Position numbers and translations under genes: made by a program. A DNA stretch of 19,143 nucleotides from Thermoplasmata archaeon (lineage in GTDB: Archaea; Thermoplasmatota; DTKX01; GCA-020343715): the NCBI GenBank assembly GCA_020343715.1, contig CP070808.1, positions 1,732,868-1,752,010 of the forward strand. Direction: 5' to 3'. Shown piece after piece: positions 1 to 7,606 of this stretch (positions are counted from its first letter, which is position 1; the number at the start of each line of letters is the position of its first letter). The notes beneath the pieces were generated by a model that made no database searches, was not told the origin of the DNA, and saw nothing but the letters and a program-made list of their open reading frames with translations.

Positions 1-410
1 GCTCCCACCATCTGGCCGGCCATCTCCACGGCCTCCCCCGCTTCCATTGACACAACTGCGGGGTCGTCGAGCCCCGCCACGTCGATGTAGCCGTCAGGTC
101 CCGGGGGCAGCTTGTATCCTGCCTGGGGCGCTAGGCGGGAAAGGTCCAGGGCCTTCCTGCCGGTGGCCTCGATGCCCTCCGGGTCCGAAGTGTAGGCGAA
201 GCCGAGGCGGCCGTCCTTCACGACCCTGAGGCCAGTGCCGCCCTCGGAGTCCCCGGTGGTGTATGTGACCACGTCCTTCTCCACCTGAACGCTGACCACC
301 GTTCCCGCCGCCACGTAGGCCTCGGCGCAGTCGGCCCCCAGGGCCTTGAGCCTCCTAACGGCCTCCTCCGCCCGGGCCAGCAGCTCCTCGTGGTCGTAGG
401 GGTCCGTCAA
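1..410 (-). CDS. pmbA: PmbA/TldE family protein, N-terminal part (cut by window edge)
   Basis: This is the N-terminal ~136 residues of a TldE/PmbA-type protein; the rest lies beyond the left edge. In this family TldD and TldE form a complex that degrades unfolded or modified peptides, and only TldD carries the metal site. The visible part has the expected N-terminal features: a helix rich in Ala and Glu (EELLARAEEAVRRLKALGAD), then a beta-rich stretch with GGTGLRVVKDGRLGFAYTSD, which matches GLRVLVDGSWGFASAN in the neighbouring TldD. I chose TTG at 410 because the GGGGTGG just upstream can serve as a ribosome site and it follows the TldD stop by one base (TGAGTTG). An in-frame GTG at 419, overlapping the TldD stop, is the alternative. 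Close spacing implies co-transcription and coupled translation with tldD. Assignment rests on the match to TldD and gene order. Confidence 0.85.
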   Translation of the reverse strand, partial: MTDPYDHEELLARAEEAVRRLKALGADCAEAYVAAGTVVSVQVEKDVVTYTTGDSEGGTGLRVVKDGRLGFAYTSDPEGIEATGRKALDLSRLAPQAGYKLPPGPDGYIDVAGLDDPAVVSMEAGEAVEMAGQMVG

Positions 411-411
411 C

Positions 412-1788
412 TCAGCCACCCCCCACCACGGCGTCCCGGAAGCGCACGTGGGGACCACCGTCGCATACAGGGACCGTCTGGCCCTTGCCGCAGAACCCGG
501 GGCTCGCCAGCTTGAAGTCCTTGCCGATGCCGTCCACGTTGAGCAGCGTCTCGAGGATGGAGCCCATGAGCGCCACGTCCCTGAGGGGGCGCGTCACCTC
601 GCCGTCCTCCACCAGGAACGCCTCCTGGGCTCCGAACTGGAAGGTGCCCTTGGCCGGGTCCACCTCGCCGCCCCGGGTGCCCTTCACGTAGATGCCCTCC
701 TTCACCCCCTCGAAGATCTCCTCGTGGGACATGTCACCGGCGGCCATGCAGGTGTTGCTCATGCGCACCAGGGGTCGGCTGCTGTGGTCCTGGGCCCGGG
801 CAGCACCGTTGGGCTCGTCGCCCATCCGGCCCGCCGTCTCGCGGCTGTGGATGAAGCTGGTGAGGACGCCGTCCTCCATCAGCACCTTGCGCGAGCCCAT
901 GACCCCCTCGTCGTCGTACGGGAACGAGCCGAAGCCCCCGGCCATGGTCGGGTCGTCGAATATGGTGACGCCGTCGGCCCCCAGCTTCTCGCCCATGCGC
1001 CCGTCCAGGATGGACTCGCCCGCTAGGACGAGGTCCGCCTCGCTGGCATGGCCGAAGGCCTCGTGCACCAGGACCCCGGTCATGTCGGGGTCCACTATGG
1101 CCGTCATGCGGCCCCCCGGTGCCCTTCCCGCCTCGAGGAGGGTCTCCAGGGACCTCACCCCCTCGGCCGTCACGGCCACGGGGTCGCCCTCGGTGAGCAC
1201 CTCGTAGCCACCGACGCCCCCCACGCGGGTCCGGAACGAGGATATCACGCCCTCCTTGCGCCCGGTGAGGTTGGAGGTGGCGATGATGCGGGTGAGGCCG
1301 TGCTCCAGGCGGGTGCCCTCGGACGTGAGGAACTCGACCCTCCTCATCCCCTCCATGTATGCCGTCGTGACGGTGGCCAGGTGCTCCGATTCCCTGGCGG
1401 CGACCTCCATGTCCCGGAGCAGCTCCAGCTTGTCCTCGATGGCCACGTCGAGGGGGTCGACCTCCGGGTCCCACACCACGCGGTCGGTCACGACGGGTGC
1501 GGGGGCGAGCACCACAGGCTCGCCCGCCCGGGTCGCCGTCGCCCTCGCCAACGATAGGGCCCGCTCCACCGCGGCCTCGCCCTCCCTGGGGTCCAGGGAG
1601 TTGGCTGAGGCGAAGCCCCAGCTCCCGTCGACCAGGACGCGCAGGCCGAAGCCCGCCTCGCCGCCCTCGACGGCCTCCTTGAGCTCTCCGTCCTTCAGCT
1701 CCAGCCGGGTGTTCTCCACCCTGAGGACCCGCAGGTCTGCGTAGCTGGCGCCTCCGCGGGTCGCGCTGTCGATCCATCCATCGAACAA
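412..1788 (-). CDS. tldD: TldD family zinc metallopeptidase
   Basis: 458-residue TldD, near the usual family length. The metal-binding HExxxH motif is H242-E-A-F-G-H247 within VLVHEAFGHASEAD. A late conserved cysteine lies in PGFCGKGQ near the C-terminus, where the known TldD structure has its third zinc ligand. TldD works with TldE/PmbA, encoded immediately downstream, as a cytoplasmic peptidase that cuts short unfolded peptides and matures some modified peptides in bacteria; the archaeal substrate is unknown. The start is a TTG at 1788, backed by an AGGTGA ribosome site at 1793-1798. An ATG eight bases further in is out of frame. It follows the DUF835 gene by 46 bases, but a T5 tract between them suggests separate or attenuated transcription. 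Identification is firm. Confidence 0.96.
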   Translation of the reverse strand: MFDGWIDSATRGGASYADLRVLRVENTRLELKDGELKEAVEGGEAGFGLRVLVDGSWGFASANSLDPREGEAAVERALSLARATATRAGEPVVLAPAPVVTDRVVWDPEVDPLDVAIEDKLELLRDMEVAARESEHLATVTTAYMEGMRRVEFLTSEGTRLEHGLTRIIATSNLTGRKEGVISSFRTRVGGVGGYEVLTEGDPVAVTAEGVRSLETLLEAGRAPGGRMTAIVDPDMTGVLVHEAFGHASEADLVLAGESILDGRMGEKLGADGVTIFDDPTMAGGFGSFPYDDEGVMGSRKVLMEDGVLTSFIHSRETAGRMGDEPNGAARAQDHSSRPLVRMSNTCMAAGDMSHEEIFEGVKEGIYVKGTRGGEVDPAKGTFQFGAQEAFLVEDGEVTRPLRDVALMGSILETLLNVDGIGKDFKLASPGFCGKGQTVPVCDGGPHVRFRDAVVGGG

Positions 1789-1822
1789 GGCCTCACCTGG
1801 GGGCCTAACGGGATGGGTCGAG

Positions 1823-1827
1823 AAAAA
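1823..1827 (-). terminator. Oligo-T tract after the DUF835 gene
   Basis: Five T residues on the minus strand begin eight bases after the TGA stop of the DUF835 gene and 35 bases before tldD. Archaeal RNA polymerase ends transcription at short oligo-T tracts without needing a hairpin, so this could end or weaken DUF835 transcription. It is the only T run of this kind between two genes here that I noticed. There is no flanking hairpin, so support is modest. Confidence 0.4.
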
Positions 1828-1834
1828 GGTTGGC

Positions 1835-2344
1835 TCAAAGCACCCGGTCGAAGTCCTTCTCCAGGATGCGCATCTCCCGGGGCGCCACCGTCTGCTCGTC
1901 CATGGTTACCATGAGGAGGCAGTCGGACACGGTGATCTTGTCGTTGAGGGCGTGAAGGAGGCGTAAGATGGGGTCGAAGCCGTTGTTGGAGATGAGGTAC
2001 TCCACCCCCTCGAGGGTGATCAGGCCCCGCCTGGTGCCCTTGAGGAAGTCCATGATGGCCATGTGGAGCATGCTGATGTTGGTGGGGTTGACGCAGCGGT
2101 CGTGACCCACGGTGTTGGTGGTCATCCAGATGAACTCGCCCTTGGTGACGTCGTACTTCTCCCTGGTCTTCTGGGGGAAGGACCGGGAGATGCAAAGCCC
2201 GTCCTCCATGCCCTCGACGAGGGAGTTGTACATGCTGTAAAGGCGGCCCGGGTCCTCGGACTTTATTAGGTACGAGGAGCCCATGTGGAAGTCGACGCCA
2301 TCGAGTACGCCGACCACCTCGCCGTTGGGTCCGTTACCGTTCAT
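1835..2344 (-). CDS. DUF835 domain protein
   Basis: 169-residue protein made almost entirely of one DUF835 domain. Recognisable family signatures occur in order: an early YLIKSEDPGRLYSMYNSLVEG, then GLCISRSFPQKTREKYDV, then GEFIWMTTNTVG, and the central strand and loop LITLEGVEYLISNNGFDPIL. DUF835 is common in Thermoplasmata and Thermococci, often at the end of multi-helix sensor proteins, and its function is not known. This copy has no membrane segments, so it would be a free-standing cytoplasmic form. The strand pattern around ITLEGVEYLI resembles a Walker B region of RecA/KaiC folds but no P-loop precedes it; that relation is my inference. A GGGAGG site sits three bases before the ATG. A 14-base inverted repeat lies just upstream. 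Confidence 0.85.
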   Translation of the reverse strand: MNGNGPNGEVVGVLDGVDFHMGSSYLIKSEDPGRLYSMYNSLVEGMEDGLCISRSFPQKTREKYDVTKGEFIWMTTNTVGHDRCVNPTNISMLHMAIMDFLKGTRRGLITLEGVEYLISNNGFDPILRLLHALNDKITVSDCLLMVTMDEQTVAPREMRILEKDFDRVL

Positions 2345-2362
2345 GATCCTCCCACCTCTGTG

Positions 2363-2376
2363 ACCGACGGGTCGGT
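2363..2376. promoter_or_regulatory. Inverted repeat upstream of the DUF835 gene, candidate operator
   Basis: ACCGAC-GG-GTCGGT is a perfect 6-base inverted repeat with a 2-base centre. It lies about 19-32 bases before the ATG at 2344. On the minus strand a weak A/T-rich box (CCGATAAGC, about 2383-2391) lies just upstream, so the repeat would sit between the box and the transcription start, a common place for an archaeal repressor site. It could also be chance in G+C-rich DNA. Confidence 0.35.
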
Positions 2377-2412
2377 ACTTGAGCTTATCGGTTCAACTGT
2401 CATCGACCGTCA

Positions 2413-2916
2413 CTAATGGTCTAGCCCTTCCAGCACCTGGCCTGCGAACTCATCGGCCATCCGGGGGTATTCCTCCCTGAGGCTGGTGGAGCCCACCAAT
2501 CTTCCCATAACCCTCAGTCCCTTTTCCTCGGCCATCTCCGCAAGCCGGTCCACGAGCCCCCTCCCCATCTTGGCCTTGCTGTAGCAGCAGATGAAGACCC
2601 CCCCTGGTTTGCCCTCCAGCCCTCTGGCCCGCTGGATGTACGTTCGGGTATAGGGGTTGACATTGCTGGCGAAGATGGGCCCTCCGATGACGACCACGTC
2701 CGCCTCCGTGAGGTCGTAGTCGCTGTCCTCGTTCACCAGCTCCATATCCCTCTTGGTGACGGAGGCGCGACCTGTCTGGATGAACCCGAGCCTCTTCGAG
2801 TGACGGATGGGCACCATTTCGACCAGGTGCCCCCTCTTCCGGAACCCCTCGGCAACCATCCCCGCGAGGCCCTCCGTGGTGCCCTTCCGGGAATAGTAAA
2901 CGACAACGACCCTCAT
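2413..2916 (-). CDS. Flavodoxin-like FMN-binding protein
   Basis: 167-residue flavodoxin-fold protein. The N-terminal strand VVVVYY runs into the FMN phosphate-binding loop S9-R-K-G-T-T14. The second loop lies at VVVIGGPIFASNVNPYTRTY (residues 74-93), where flavodoxins contact the isoalloxazine ring. A third loop follows the strand GGVFICCYSK. Such proteins carry one or two electrons or reduce quinones in the cytoplasm; the partner cannot be read from the sequence. Insert GFIQTGRASVTKRDMELVNED makes it closer to the archaeal flavodoxin/NADPH-quinone reductase group than to a short bacterial flavodoxin. Start ATG at 2916 is preceded by GGTGGAAG. The TAG stop is followed at once by TGA. It is divergent from the acidic-protein gene. 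Confidence 0.85.
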   Translation of the reverse strand: MRVVVVYYSRKGTTEGLAGMVAEGFRKRGHLVEMVPIRHSKRLGFIQTGRASVTKRDMELVNEDSDYDLTEADVVVIGGPIFASNVNPYTRTYIQRARGLEGKPGGVFICCYSKAKMGRGLVDRLAEMAEEKGLRVMGRLVGSTSLREEYPRMADEFAGQVLEGLDH

Positions 2917-2998
2917 CTTCCACCCGAAGGTGTTGTACAGCTAAGGACGGATTTCAATCCTTGCCTCCCTTCCACCGCTGGAACCAATCCCAAAAGGG

Positions 2999-3004
2999 TT
3001 ATTA
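2999..3004 (+). promoter_or_regulatory. Candidate TATA box for the acidic protein operon
   Basis: GGGTTATTACAC in otherwise G+C-rich DNA, in the divergent region between the flavodoxin-like gene and the acidic-protein gene. A start of transcription about 25 bases downstream would fall near 3026, giving a leader of about 70 bases to the ATG at 3095, or no leader if the in-frame ATG at 3026 is used. Confidence 0.5.
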
Positions 3005-3094
3005 CACTGGACCTCCCTTTTCCCCATGCCAGACACTCTGAGGTCTAGCAATTACCCGTGCCAGCCAAAGGGATGGGAACGCCAGGGGAAGCCC

Positions 3095-4171
3095 ATGGGA
3101 ACGCCCTTCGAAGTCGTCGACGAGACCACCGCTGCCGAGCTAGAGGCAGCCTTCGACGAGGTCGACGAGACGGGTGACGCCGGCGTCTTCGCCATCATCG
3201 ACGAGACGGGCATCTACGCCCCCTTCCCGCTGCTCGACTACAACCTGGTGGTCGAGATGAAGATCGTCGAGGAGGAGGGCGGTCGTGTCCAGTACTCCAT
3301 CTCCATCGAGAACGAGGGAGACGTTGAGATCCCTCCCATGTCCGTCAAGCCCGAGCTGCCCGAGGGCCTGGAGCTGATGGACGCCTCCAGCAAGCCCCTG
3401 GGCCCCGTCGGTCCCGGCCGCAAGGTCGGTGTCGCCTTCGCTGTGAAGGCCAGCTTCGAGGCGCTGACCCAGGGGGTGGACGGTCAGGCCATCTCGGGCC
3501 TGGACGTGCGAGTCGAGGCGGAGCTGCGCATCCGCAACCGGGTGCCCACGTACAAGGTCAAGGTCACCAACATCCGCCGGTGGACGCTCCGGCACATAGC
3601 CATCCTCCCCTCGCTGCCCTACGGCGTTGTGCCGCTGGACGAGGAGGGCGAGATCCCGGTGCTCGCGGGCGGAGAGGAGGAGGAGGTGGAGTTCCGCCTC
3701 ATCACCAAGGACCAGGTGGACATGCAGATCCGCCACACCAAGCGTCTCACGGTCCAGTCCCTCTACACCCCGTCGCCGCCCAGGAGGCGGGCGAAGGGCT
3801 TCCCCAGGTCCCACTCCGACGAGGAGCTGGCGGAGATGGTCCGCCGGCTGGAGGAGCTGGAGACCGCCATCCTGGTGCCCGAGGCGGAGCGCCTCGAGGA
3901 CATCCTCGAGATGGACGGTCACGAGTACGGCCTCGAGGTAATGGAGGTCTACGAGTGCCTGGAGCACGACGCCCTGGAGGAGGGCTTCCTCCTCATCGAG
4001 ATCGAGGAGGAGGCTCCCAGGCCCATGGGCGACCCCATCGAGTTCGCCGAGGCGTACGAGGAGGACTTCATCATCATCGACCTGGAGGAGTTCGCCTCCA
4101 TCCGCCCGCTGGGCCTGGAGCCCACCATCACCGACGAGATAGACATCGAGCCCATGGAGATAGACTTCTGA
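3095..4171 (+). CDS. Acidic beta-rich protein with repeated C-terminal acidic/hydrophobic motifs
   Basis: I do not recognise a named family for this 358-residue protein. From about residue 35 to 240 it alternates short strands and turns, with pairs such as VVEMKIVEEEGGRVQYSISI and VEAELRIRNRVPTYKVKVTN, which suggests two Ig-like or CARDB-like beta-sandwich domains. A basic Pro/Arg linker (PSPPRRRAKG) and a charged helix (DEELAEMVRRLEELE) follow. The last ~90 residues are strongly acidic with repeated short motifs (LLIEIEEE, FIIIDLEEF, DEIDIEPMEIDF). There is no signal peptide or membrane helix, so it is probably cytoplasmic. I chose ATG 3095, with AGGGG six bases upstream, over the in-frame ATG at 3026, because the 23 extra codons often end in A or T, unlike the body. 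The gene for a DUF54 protein starts 29 bases after it. Confidence 0.75.
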   Translation: MGTPFEVVDETTAAELEAAFDEVDETGDAGVFAIIDETGIYAPFPLLDYNLVVEMKIVEEEGGRVQYSISIENEGDVEIPPMSVKPELPEGLELMDASSKPLGPVGPGRKVGVAFAVKASFEALTQGVDGQAISGLDVRVEAELRIRNRVPTYKVKVTNIRRWTLRHIAILPSLPYGVVPLDEEGEIPVLAGGEEEEVEFRLITKDQVDMQIRHTKRLTVQSLYTPSPPRRRAKGFPRSHSDEELAEMVRRLEELETAILVPEAERLEDILEMDGHEYGLEVMEVYECLEHDALEEGFLLIEIEEEAPRPMGDPIEFAEAYEEDFIIIDLEEFASIRPLGLEPTITDEIDIEPMEIDF

Positions 4172-4200
4172 GGCGGCCCCCGGCCGTCCGTTCTTGAGGG

Positions 4201-4659
4201 ATGCCAGTGGCGAAGAGTCCCGAGGACCAAGAGGAGCTGGACCTGCTGGAGACCCGGTCAGTGCCCCTGGGCATCGACGGGCTGACGGTGGAGGCCGTCA
4301 CCCCGCTGTACCCGACCGAGGACTCCACGGCCGTGGGAAGGGCCATCCTCAACATGTTCCCGACCATGGACCTGGAGGTCGCCGACGGCACCATGACGGG
4401 CAGGGCAGGGGGCCCTACTGCCCTGGCCCGCTTCCGGCGGAGGGTCCGGGAGATGCGCATAAGGGACACCGCCAGGTCCCAACTGGGTCGGGGGATTGAC
4501 GGGGACGCCTTCGGATTCACCCTCAACAAGCAGTCCGCCTTCGCCAGCGTGCCCAACTTCTCCACGGGTGGGGCACCCTTGGGGGACATCGACGTGAGGG
4601 TGTCCGCGGACGACCCTGACACCGTCGTCGAGTGGTTGTGCGAGTTGGACGAGGACTAA
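4201..4659 (+). CDS. DUF54 family RNA-binding protein
   Basis: 152-residue protein matching the archaeal DUF54/COG1325 RNA-binding family, sometimes described as exosome-associated. Family features in order: a strand followed by PTEDSTAVGRAILNMFP, where the TED-xxx-V-xx-A-ixxxFP pattern is typical; a GRAGGPTALARFRRRVREM segment that parallels the family's GxxGNPI...EARIxxR; then DAFGFTLNKQSAFA, parallel to LRLDKQAAYLG; and the closing IDVRVSADDPDTVVEWL. The fold would be cytoplasmic and bind RNA; the target is unknown. Start ATG at 4201 touches a TTGAGGG sequence, too close for a normal ribosome site; GTG at 4207 would have that GAGGG at a good six-base distance and may be the true start. Likely in one transcript with the acidic protein upstream. 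Confidence 0.75.
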   Translation: MPVAKSPEDQEELDLLETRSVPLGIDGLTVEAVTPLYPTEDSTAVGRAILNMFPTMDLEVADGTMTGRAGGPTALARFRRRVREMRIRDTARSQLGRGIDGDAFGFTLNKQSAFASVPNFSTGGAPLGDIDVRVSADDPDTVVEWLCELDED

Positions 4660-4676
4660 CGCCCTCCCGGGTCAAT

Positions 4677-4686
4677 CTATTAATAC
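4677..4686 (+). promoter_or_regulatory. TATA box before the coiled-coil gene
   Basis: CTATTAATAC is a clear A/T-rich box 17 bases after the DUF54 stop. Its centre is about 20 bases before ATG 4702 and 29 before ATG 4711, so transcription probably starts near 4707 and the message is nearly leaderless. Confidence 0.6.
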
Positions 4687-4701
4687 CCACCAGCCCAATC
4701 G

Positions 4702-4980
4702 ATGAACGGGATGCACATGTCACAAGAGAACCCGACGCGGTTGGAGCGGAAGCTCTCTAAGGAGTTGGAGAAGGAAGCCCATCGGGAGCAGAAGGCCCTA
4801 CATCACCACCTCAAGAACCTGGAGAAGGCGGAGCGGCATCGCCGTGAGGCGGAGCACCTTCGGCAGCAGCTGGCAAAGCTCCAGATCAAGGAGATCCGCA
4901 TCCAGGAGAGGATCCAGGAGCACGAGATCAAGGCCCGAGAGCTGGAGGCCATCCCCAGCGACCTGCGCGGTCATCGATGA
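4702..4980 (+). CDS. Small highly charged coiled-coil protein
   Basis: 92-residue protein, nearly all helix. From about residue 14 to 84 it is a run of Glu, Lys, Arg, Gln and His with leucines and isoleucines at coiled-coil spacing (LERKLSKELEKEAHREQ, then LQIKEIRIQERIQEHEIKAREL). A histidine cluster HHHL lies near residue 34. There is no domain I can name, no membrane helix and no cysteine. Three in-frame ATGs occur at 4702, 4711 and 4717; the upstream TATA box best fits 4711. It stands between the DUF54 gene and thrS and seems to have its own promoter. A role as a structural or adaptor protein is a guess only. Confidence 0.65.
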   Translation: MNGMHMSQENPTRLERKLSKELEKEAHREQKALHHHLKNLEKAERHRREAEHLRQQLAKLQIKEIRIQERIQEHEIKARELEAIPSDLRGHR

Positions 4981-5000
4981 AGGTCCCACCCCGTCTCGCG

Positions 5001-5010
5001 TAAAGCTTAA
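5001..5010 (+). promoter_or_regulatory. Candidate TATA box for thrS
   Basis: TAAAGCTTAA is the only A/T-rich stretch in the 63 bases between the coiled-coil gene and thrS. Its centre is about 38 bases before the ATG, so a short leader of about 10-12 bases is expected. No strong ribosome site follows. Confidence 0.45.
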
Positions 5011-5043
5011 GACCAGCCCCAGCCCTACGCCGGCCTGGATACC

Positions 5044-6903
5044 ATGAGGCTGCTGTTCATACACTCGGACCATCTGGAGTACGAGGCCCGCGAGCCTGTG
5101 GGCGACGTGGCCGAGCCCATCGAGGGCGATCGGGCCCACGAGTTCGACGAGTGCCTCGTGGTCTTCATCACCGTGGAGACGGAGGACGAGGACCACGGCG
5201 AGGGCCTGGTCGAAAGGGTGGCCGACGAGATCACAGGCGTCATGGGGCAGGTGGACGCGCCCCGCGTCGTGCTGTACCCCTGGGCCCACCTGAGCAGCGA
5301 GCTGGCCCCAGCCCACGTTTCGGTACCGCTACTCAAGGACATCGAGCTGGAACTGCTCTCCCGAGACGTGGTCACCGACAGGGCCGCCTTCGGCTGGTAC
5401 AAGTCCTTCACCCTCAACTGCAAGGGCCACCCCCTAGCGGAGCTGGCCCGCCACATCACCTTCGAGGAGAAGGGGGAGATGGGCGTTAGCAAGGCCGTCT
5501 ACGACGAGGAGAAGGTCAGGCCCACTTGGCACGTCCTCACCCCCGAGGGGGAGCTGTTCGAGGCCGACTCCTTCAACTACTCGGGCCACGACGACCTGAA
5601 GGCCTTCGTGGCGTACGAGACCAAGAAGGACAGGACCTCGAAGGGGGAGCCCGCCCACATCGAGCTGATGCAGCGCCACGAGCTGGTGGACTACGAGCCC
5701 GGCTCCGACTCGGGGAACCTCAGGTGGTACCCCAAGGGCAAGGTCATGAAGATACTGCTGGAGCACCTCATCCGGGACCTGTGCCACCGGGCGGGCGCCA
5801 TGGAGATGGAGACGCCCCAGATGTACGACTACGAGCACCCCTCGCTCAAGAAGTACATGGAGCGCTTCCCCGCCCGGCAGTACATCGTGCTCTCGGACAA
5901 GAAGAGGTACTTCCTCCGGTTTGCCGCCTGCTTCGGACAGTTCCTGACTGCCACCGGGATGAACATCAGCTACCGCAACCTGCCCCTCCGCCTCTTCGAG
6001 ATCACCCGGCAGAGCTTCCGCCGGGAGAAGTCGGGGGAGGTGATGGGCCTTAGGAGGCTCAGGTCCTTCACGATGCCTGACCTGCACACGTTCTGCGCCG
6101 ACGTCCCCCAGGCCAAGGAGGAGTTCTACAACCAGTTCGAGCTCTCCCGTGAGTGGATGAGGTCCCTGGACGTGCCCTACGAGACGGCGTTCCGGGCCCT
6201 GACCGGGTTCTTCCACGAGCACCGGGACTGGTACGAGCGCATGGTGCGCACCCTAGGCAGGCCCGTGCTGCTGGAGCTCTTCGACGAGCGGTACGCCTAC
6301 TTCATCACCAAGTTCGAGTTCAACGTCGTGGACACCCAGGGAAAGGCGGCGGCCATCTCAACCGTGCAGATCGACGTGGAGAACGGGGAACTTTATGGCA
6401 TCGAGTACACCGCCGCAGACGGGTCTCGCCACAACCCCATCATCCTGCATACCTCGGTATCGGGCGCCACAGAGCGCTGTATGTACGCCATCCTGGAGCA
6501 CCAGGCCCGGCGCATGGCCCGGGGCGAGAAGGGGGAGTACCCCTTCTGGCTTGCTCCAACCCAGGTGCGCTTCGTGTCCGTCAGCGAGCAGTACGTGGAG
6601 CCCTGCCTGGAGATGGCCGCCGAGCTGGGAGACGTGGCCCGCGTGGACGTGGACGACCGGGACGAGAAGGTGGGCAAGAAGATCCGGGGCGCCGAGACCG
6701 AGTGGGTCCCCATCACCGTGGTGTACGGCGAGAAGGAGGCCTCCTCGGGCGGTCTGCTCCCGGTCCGATTCCGTTCGGGTGAGACCAGGACCATGACGGT
6801 CCAGGAGCTGCGCCTGTTCCTCAAGGAGGAGATGGAGAACTATCCCTTCGAACCCATCCCCCTGCCCATCCAGGTCTCGCTGCGACCGGGCTTCAGGAGC
6901 TGA
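5044..6903 (+). CDS. thrS: Threonyl-tRNA synthetase, archaeal type with N-terminal editing domain
   Basis: 619-residue class II synthetase that attaches threonine to tRNA-Thr in the cytoplasm. Residues 1 to about 140 (MRLLFIHSDHLEYEA ... VSVPLLKD) are the archaea-specific D-Tyr-deacylase-like editing domain, which removes wrongly attached serine. The catalytic core follows a linker. Its zinc site, used to select threonine, should be Cys296 (RFAACFGQF), His348 (MPDLHTF) and His469 (NPIILHTSVSG). Motif 2 is around FRREKSGEVMGLRRLRSF, and motif 3 is in SGATERCMYAILE. The last ~110 residues are the anticodon-binding domain, beginning near APTQVRFVSVSE. Length and order fit a complete archaeal ThrRS. 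Its last 11 bases overlap the end of the convergent coaD gene. Identification is firm. Confidence 0.98.
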   Translation: MRLLFIHSDHLEYEAREPVGDVAEPIEGDRAHEFDECLVVFITVETEDEDHGEGLVERVADEITGVMGQVDAPRVVLYPWAHLSSELAPAHVSVPLLKDIELELLSRDVVTDRAAFGWYKSFTLNCKGHPLAELARHITFEEKGEMGVSKAVYDEEKVRPTWHVLTPEGELFEADSFNYSGHDDLKAFVAYETKKDRTSKGEPAHIELMQRHELVDYEPGSDSGNLRWYPKGKVMKILLEHLIRDLCHRAGAMEMETPQMYDYEHPSLKKYMERFPARQYIVLSDKKRYFLRFAACFGQFLTATGMNISYRNLPLRLFEITRQSFRREKSGEVMGLRRLRSFTMPDLHTFCADVPQAKEEFYNQFELSREWMRSLDVPYETAFRALTGFFHEHRDWYERMVRTLGRPVLLELFDERYAYFITKFEFNVVDTQGKAAAISTVQIDVENGELYGIEYTAADGSRHNPIILHTSVSGATERCMYAILEHQARRMARGEKGEYPFWLAPTQVRFVSVSEQYVEPCLEMAAELGDVARVDVDDRDEKVGKKIRGAETEWVPITVVYGEKEASSGGLLPVRFRSGETRTMTVQELRLFLKEEMENYPFEPIPLPIQVSLRPGFRS

Positions 6904-7360
6904 GGATGCGGCCGTCGACGTCGCACTCGCCCGCCAGGACACGGGTCGATGAGATGGGTTTGCCGTCGTCGGCTAGGACCTGACCTATCTTGACAAGCTG
7001 CAATGACCGGAGGCCCTTTGCCTCCCGGTGCTCGTTGAGCCGCACCCCCGTGGGATACGTGAACTCGGAGACCACCAACACCTCCAGGTCCTCCAGGTGG
7101 GCCGCTGGGCCGAACTCGTCCCCGATCATGGCGATCTCGTAGTCGCACCCGGGGTACTTCCTTTCCAGGTAGGCACGGAGGCCTATCTCCCGGTCTCGGT
7201 AGGGAAGCACCATCCTGCTCCTCGTGCTGTTGGCCAAGTGGTCCGACGTCAGGCCGATGAGCACCTGGTCGCCCAGAGCGAGGGCGAAGGCCTTGGCCAG
7301 CAGCGCCCTGTGCCCCTTGTGGACCACCTCGAAGGTCCCGCCCATGGCAACCCGCACCAT
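6893..7360 (-). CDS. coaD: Phosphopantetheine adenylyltransferase, archaeal type
   Basis: 155-residue nucleotidyltransferase that joins ATP and 4'-phosphopantetheine to make dephospho-CoA, the fourth of the five steps from pantothenate to coenzyme A. The N-terminal MGGTFEVVHKGHRALL holds the H14-x-G-H17 nucleotide-binding motif. IGLTSDHLANSTRSR, EFGPA and VVSEFTYPTGVRLNEHR follow. The closing GKPISSTRVLAGECD carries the ISSTR signature. The order fits the archaeal/eukaryotic COG1019 form and not bacterial CoaD. I started at ATG 7360; the reading frame is open further upstream but that region belongs to the next gene. It begins 14 bases after the DUF2116 gene, so the two are probably one transcript. 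Its end overlaps thrS by 11 bases on the opposite strand. Confidence 0.93.
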   Translation of the reverse strand: MVRVAMGGTFEVVHKGHRALLAKAFALALGDQVLIGLTSDHLANSTRSRMVLPYRDREIGLRAYLERKYPGCDYEIAMIGDEFGPAAHLEDLEVLVVSEFTYPTGVRLNEHREAKGLRSLQLVKIGQVLADDGKPISSTRVLAGECDVDGRILSS

Positions 7361-7374
7361 CGACCGCAACCCCC

Positions 7375-7575
7375 TCAGAAGGCGCTCATTATCTGAAGGG
7401 CCAGCACGACGGCGAGGATGGCTATGGAGAAGTAGAACATGTTCCGGGTGCGCTTCTTCTCCTGGATCTGGGCCTGCCGGGTCACTGCGCACTCGTCGGA
7501 GCAGGTCTCCTTGTCGGCGGACATGGCCTTGCCGCAGACGGGACAGTGCTTGTGTTGTACTAGCCTCTCAGCCAT
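7375..7575 (-). CDS. DUF2116 family zinc-ribbon protein with one membrane helix
   Basis: 66-residue small membrane protein. HKHCPVCGKAMSADKETCSDEC gives a CxxC ... CxxxC zinc ribbon at the N-terminus, a charged stretch with QEKKRTR follows, and the C-terminus is a single membrane helix (MFYFSIAILAVVLALQIMSAF). This layout matches archaeal DUF2116 proteins, whose function is unknown; the ribbon would face the cytoplasm by the positive-inside rule. Family members usually begin MAxR followed closely by HKHC, so I chose ATG 7575; an in-frame ATG at 7590 adds five residues. An A/T box at 7607-7614 is nearer to fitting 7575 with a short leader. coaD follows after 14 bases. Confidence 0.75.
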   Translation of the reverse strand: MAERLVQHKHCPVCGKAMSADKETCSDECAVTRQAQIQEKKRTRNMFYFSIAILAVVLALQIMSAF

Positions 7576-7606
7576 GGGCGCACCCGCCATTGGGATGCGG
7601 CACCCC

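Noticed and set aside
3026..3094. Upstream extension of the acidic protein starting at ATG 3026
   Set aside because: The TATA box would allow a leaderless start here, but the 23 codons have many A/T third bases, unlike the gene body, and ATG 3095 has its own AGGGG site. Not fully excluded.
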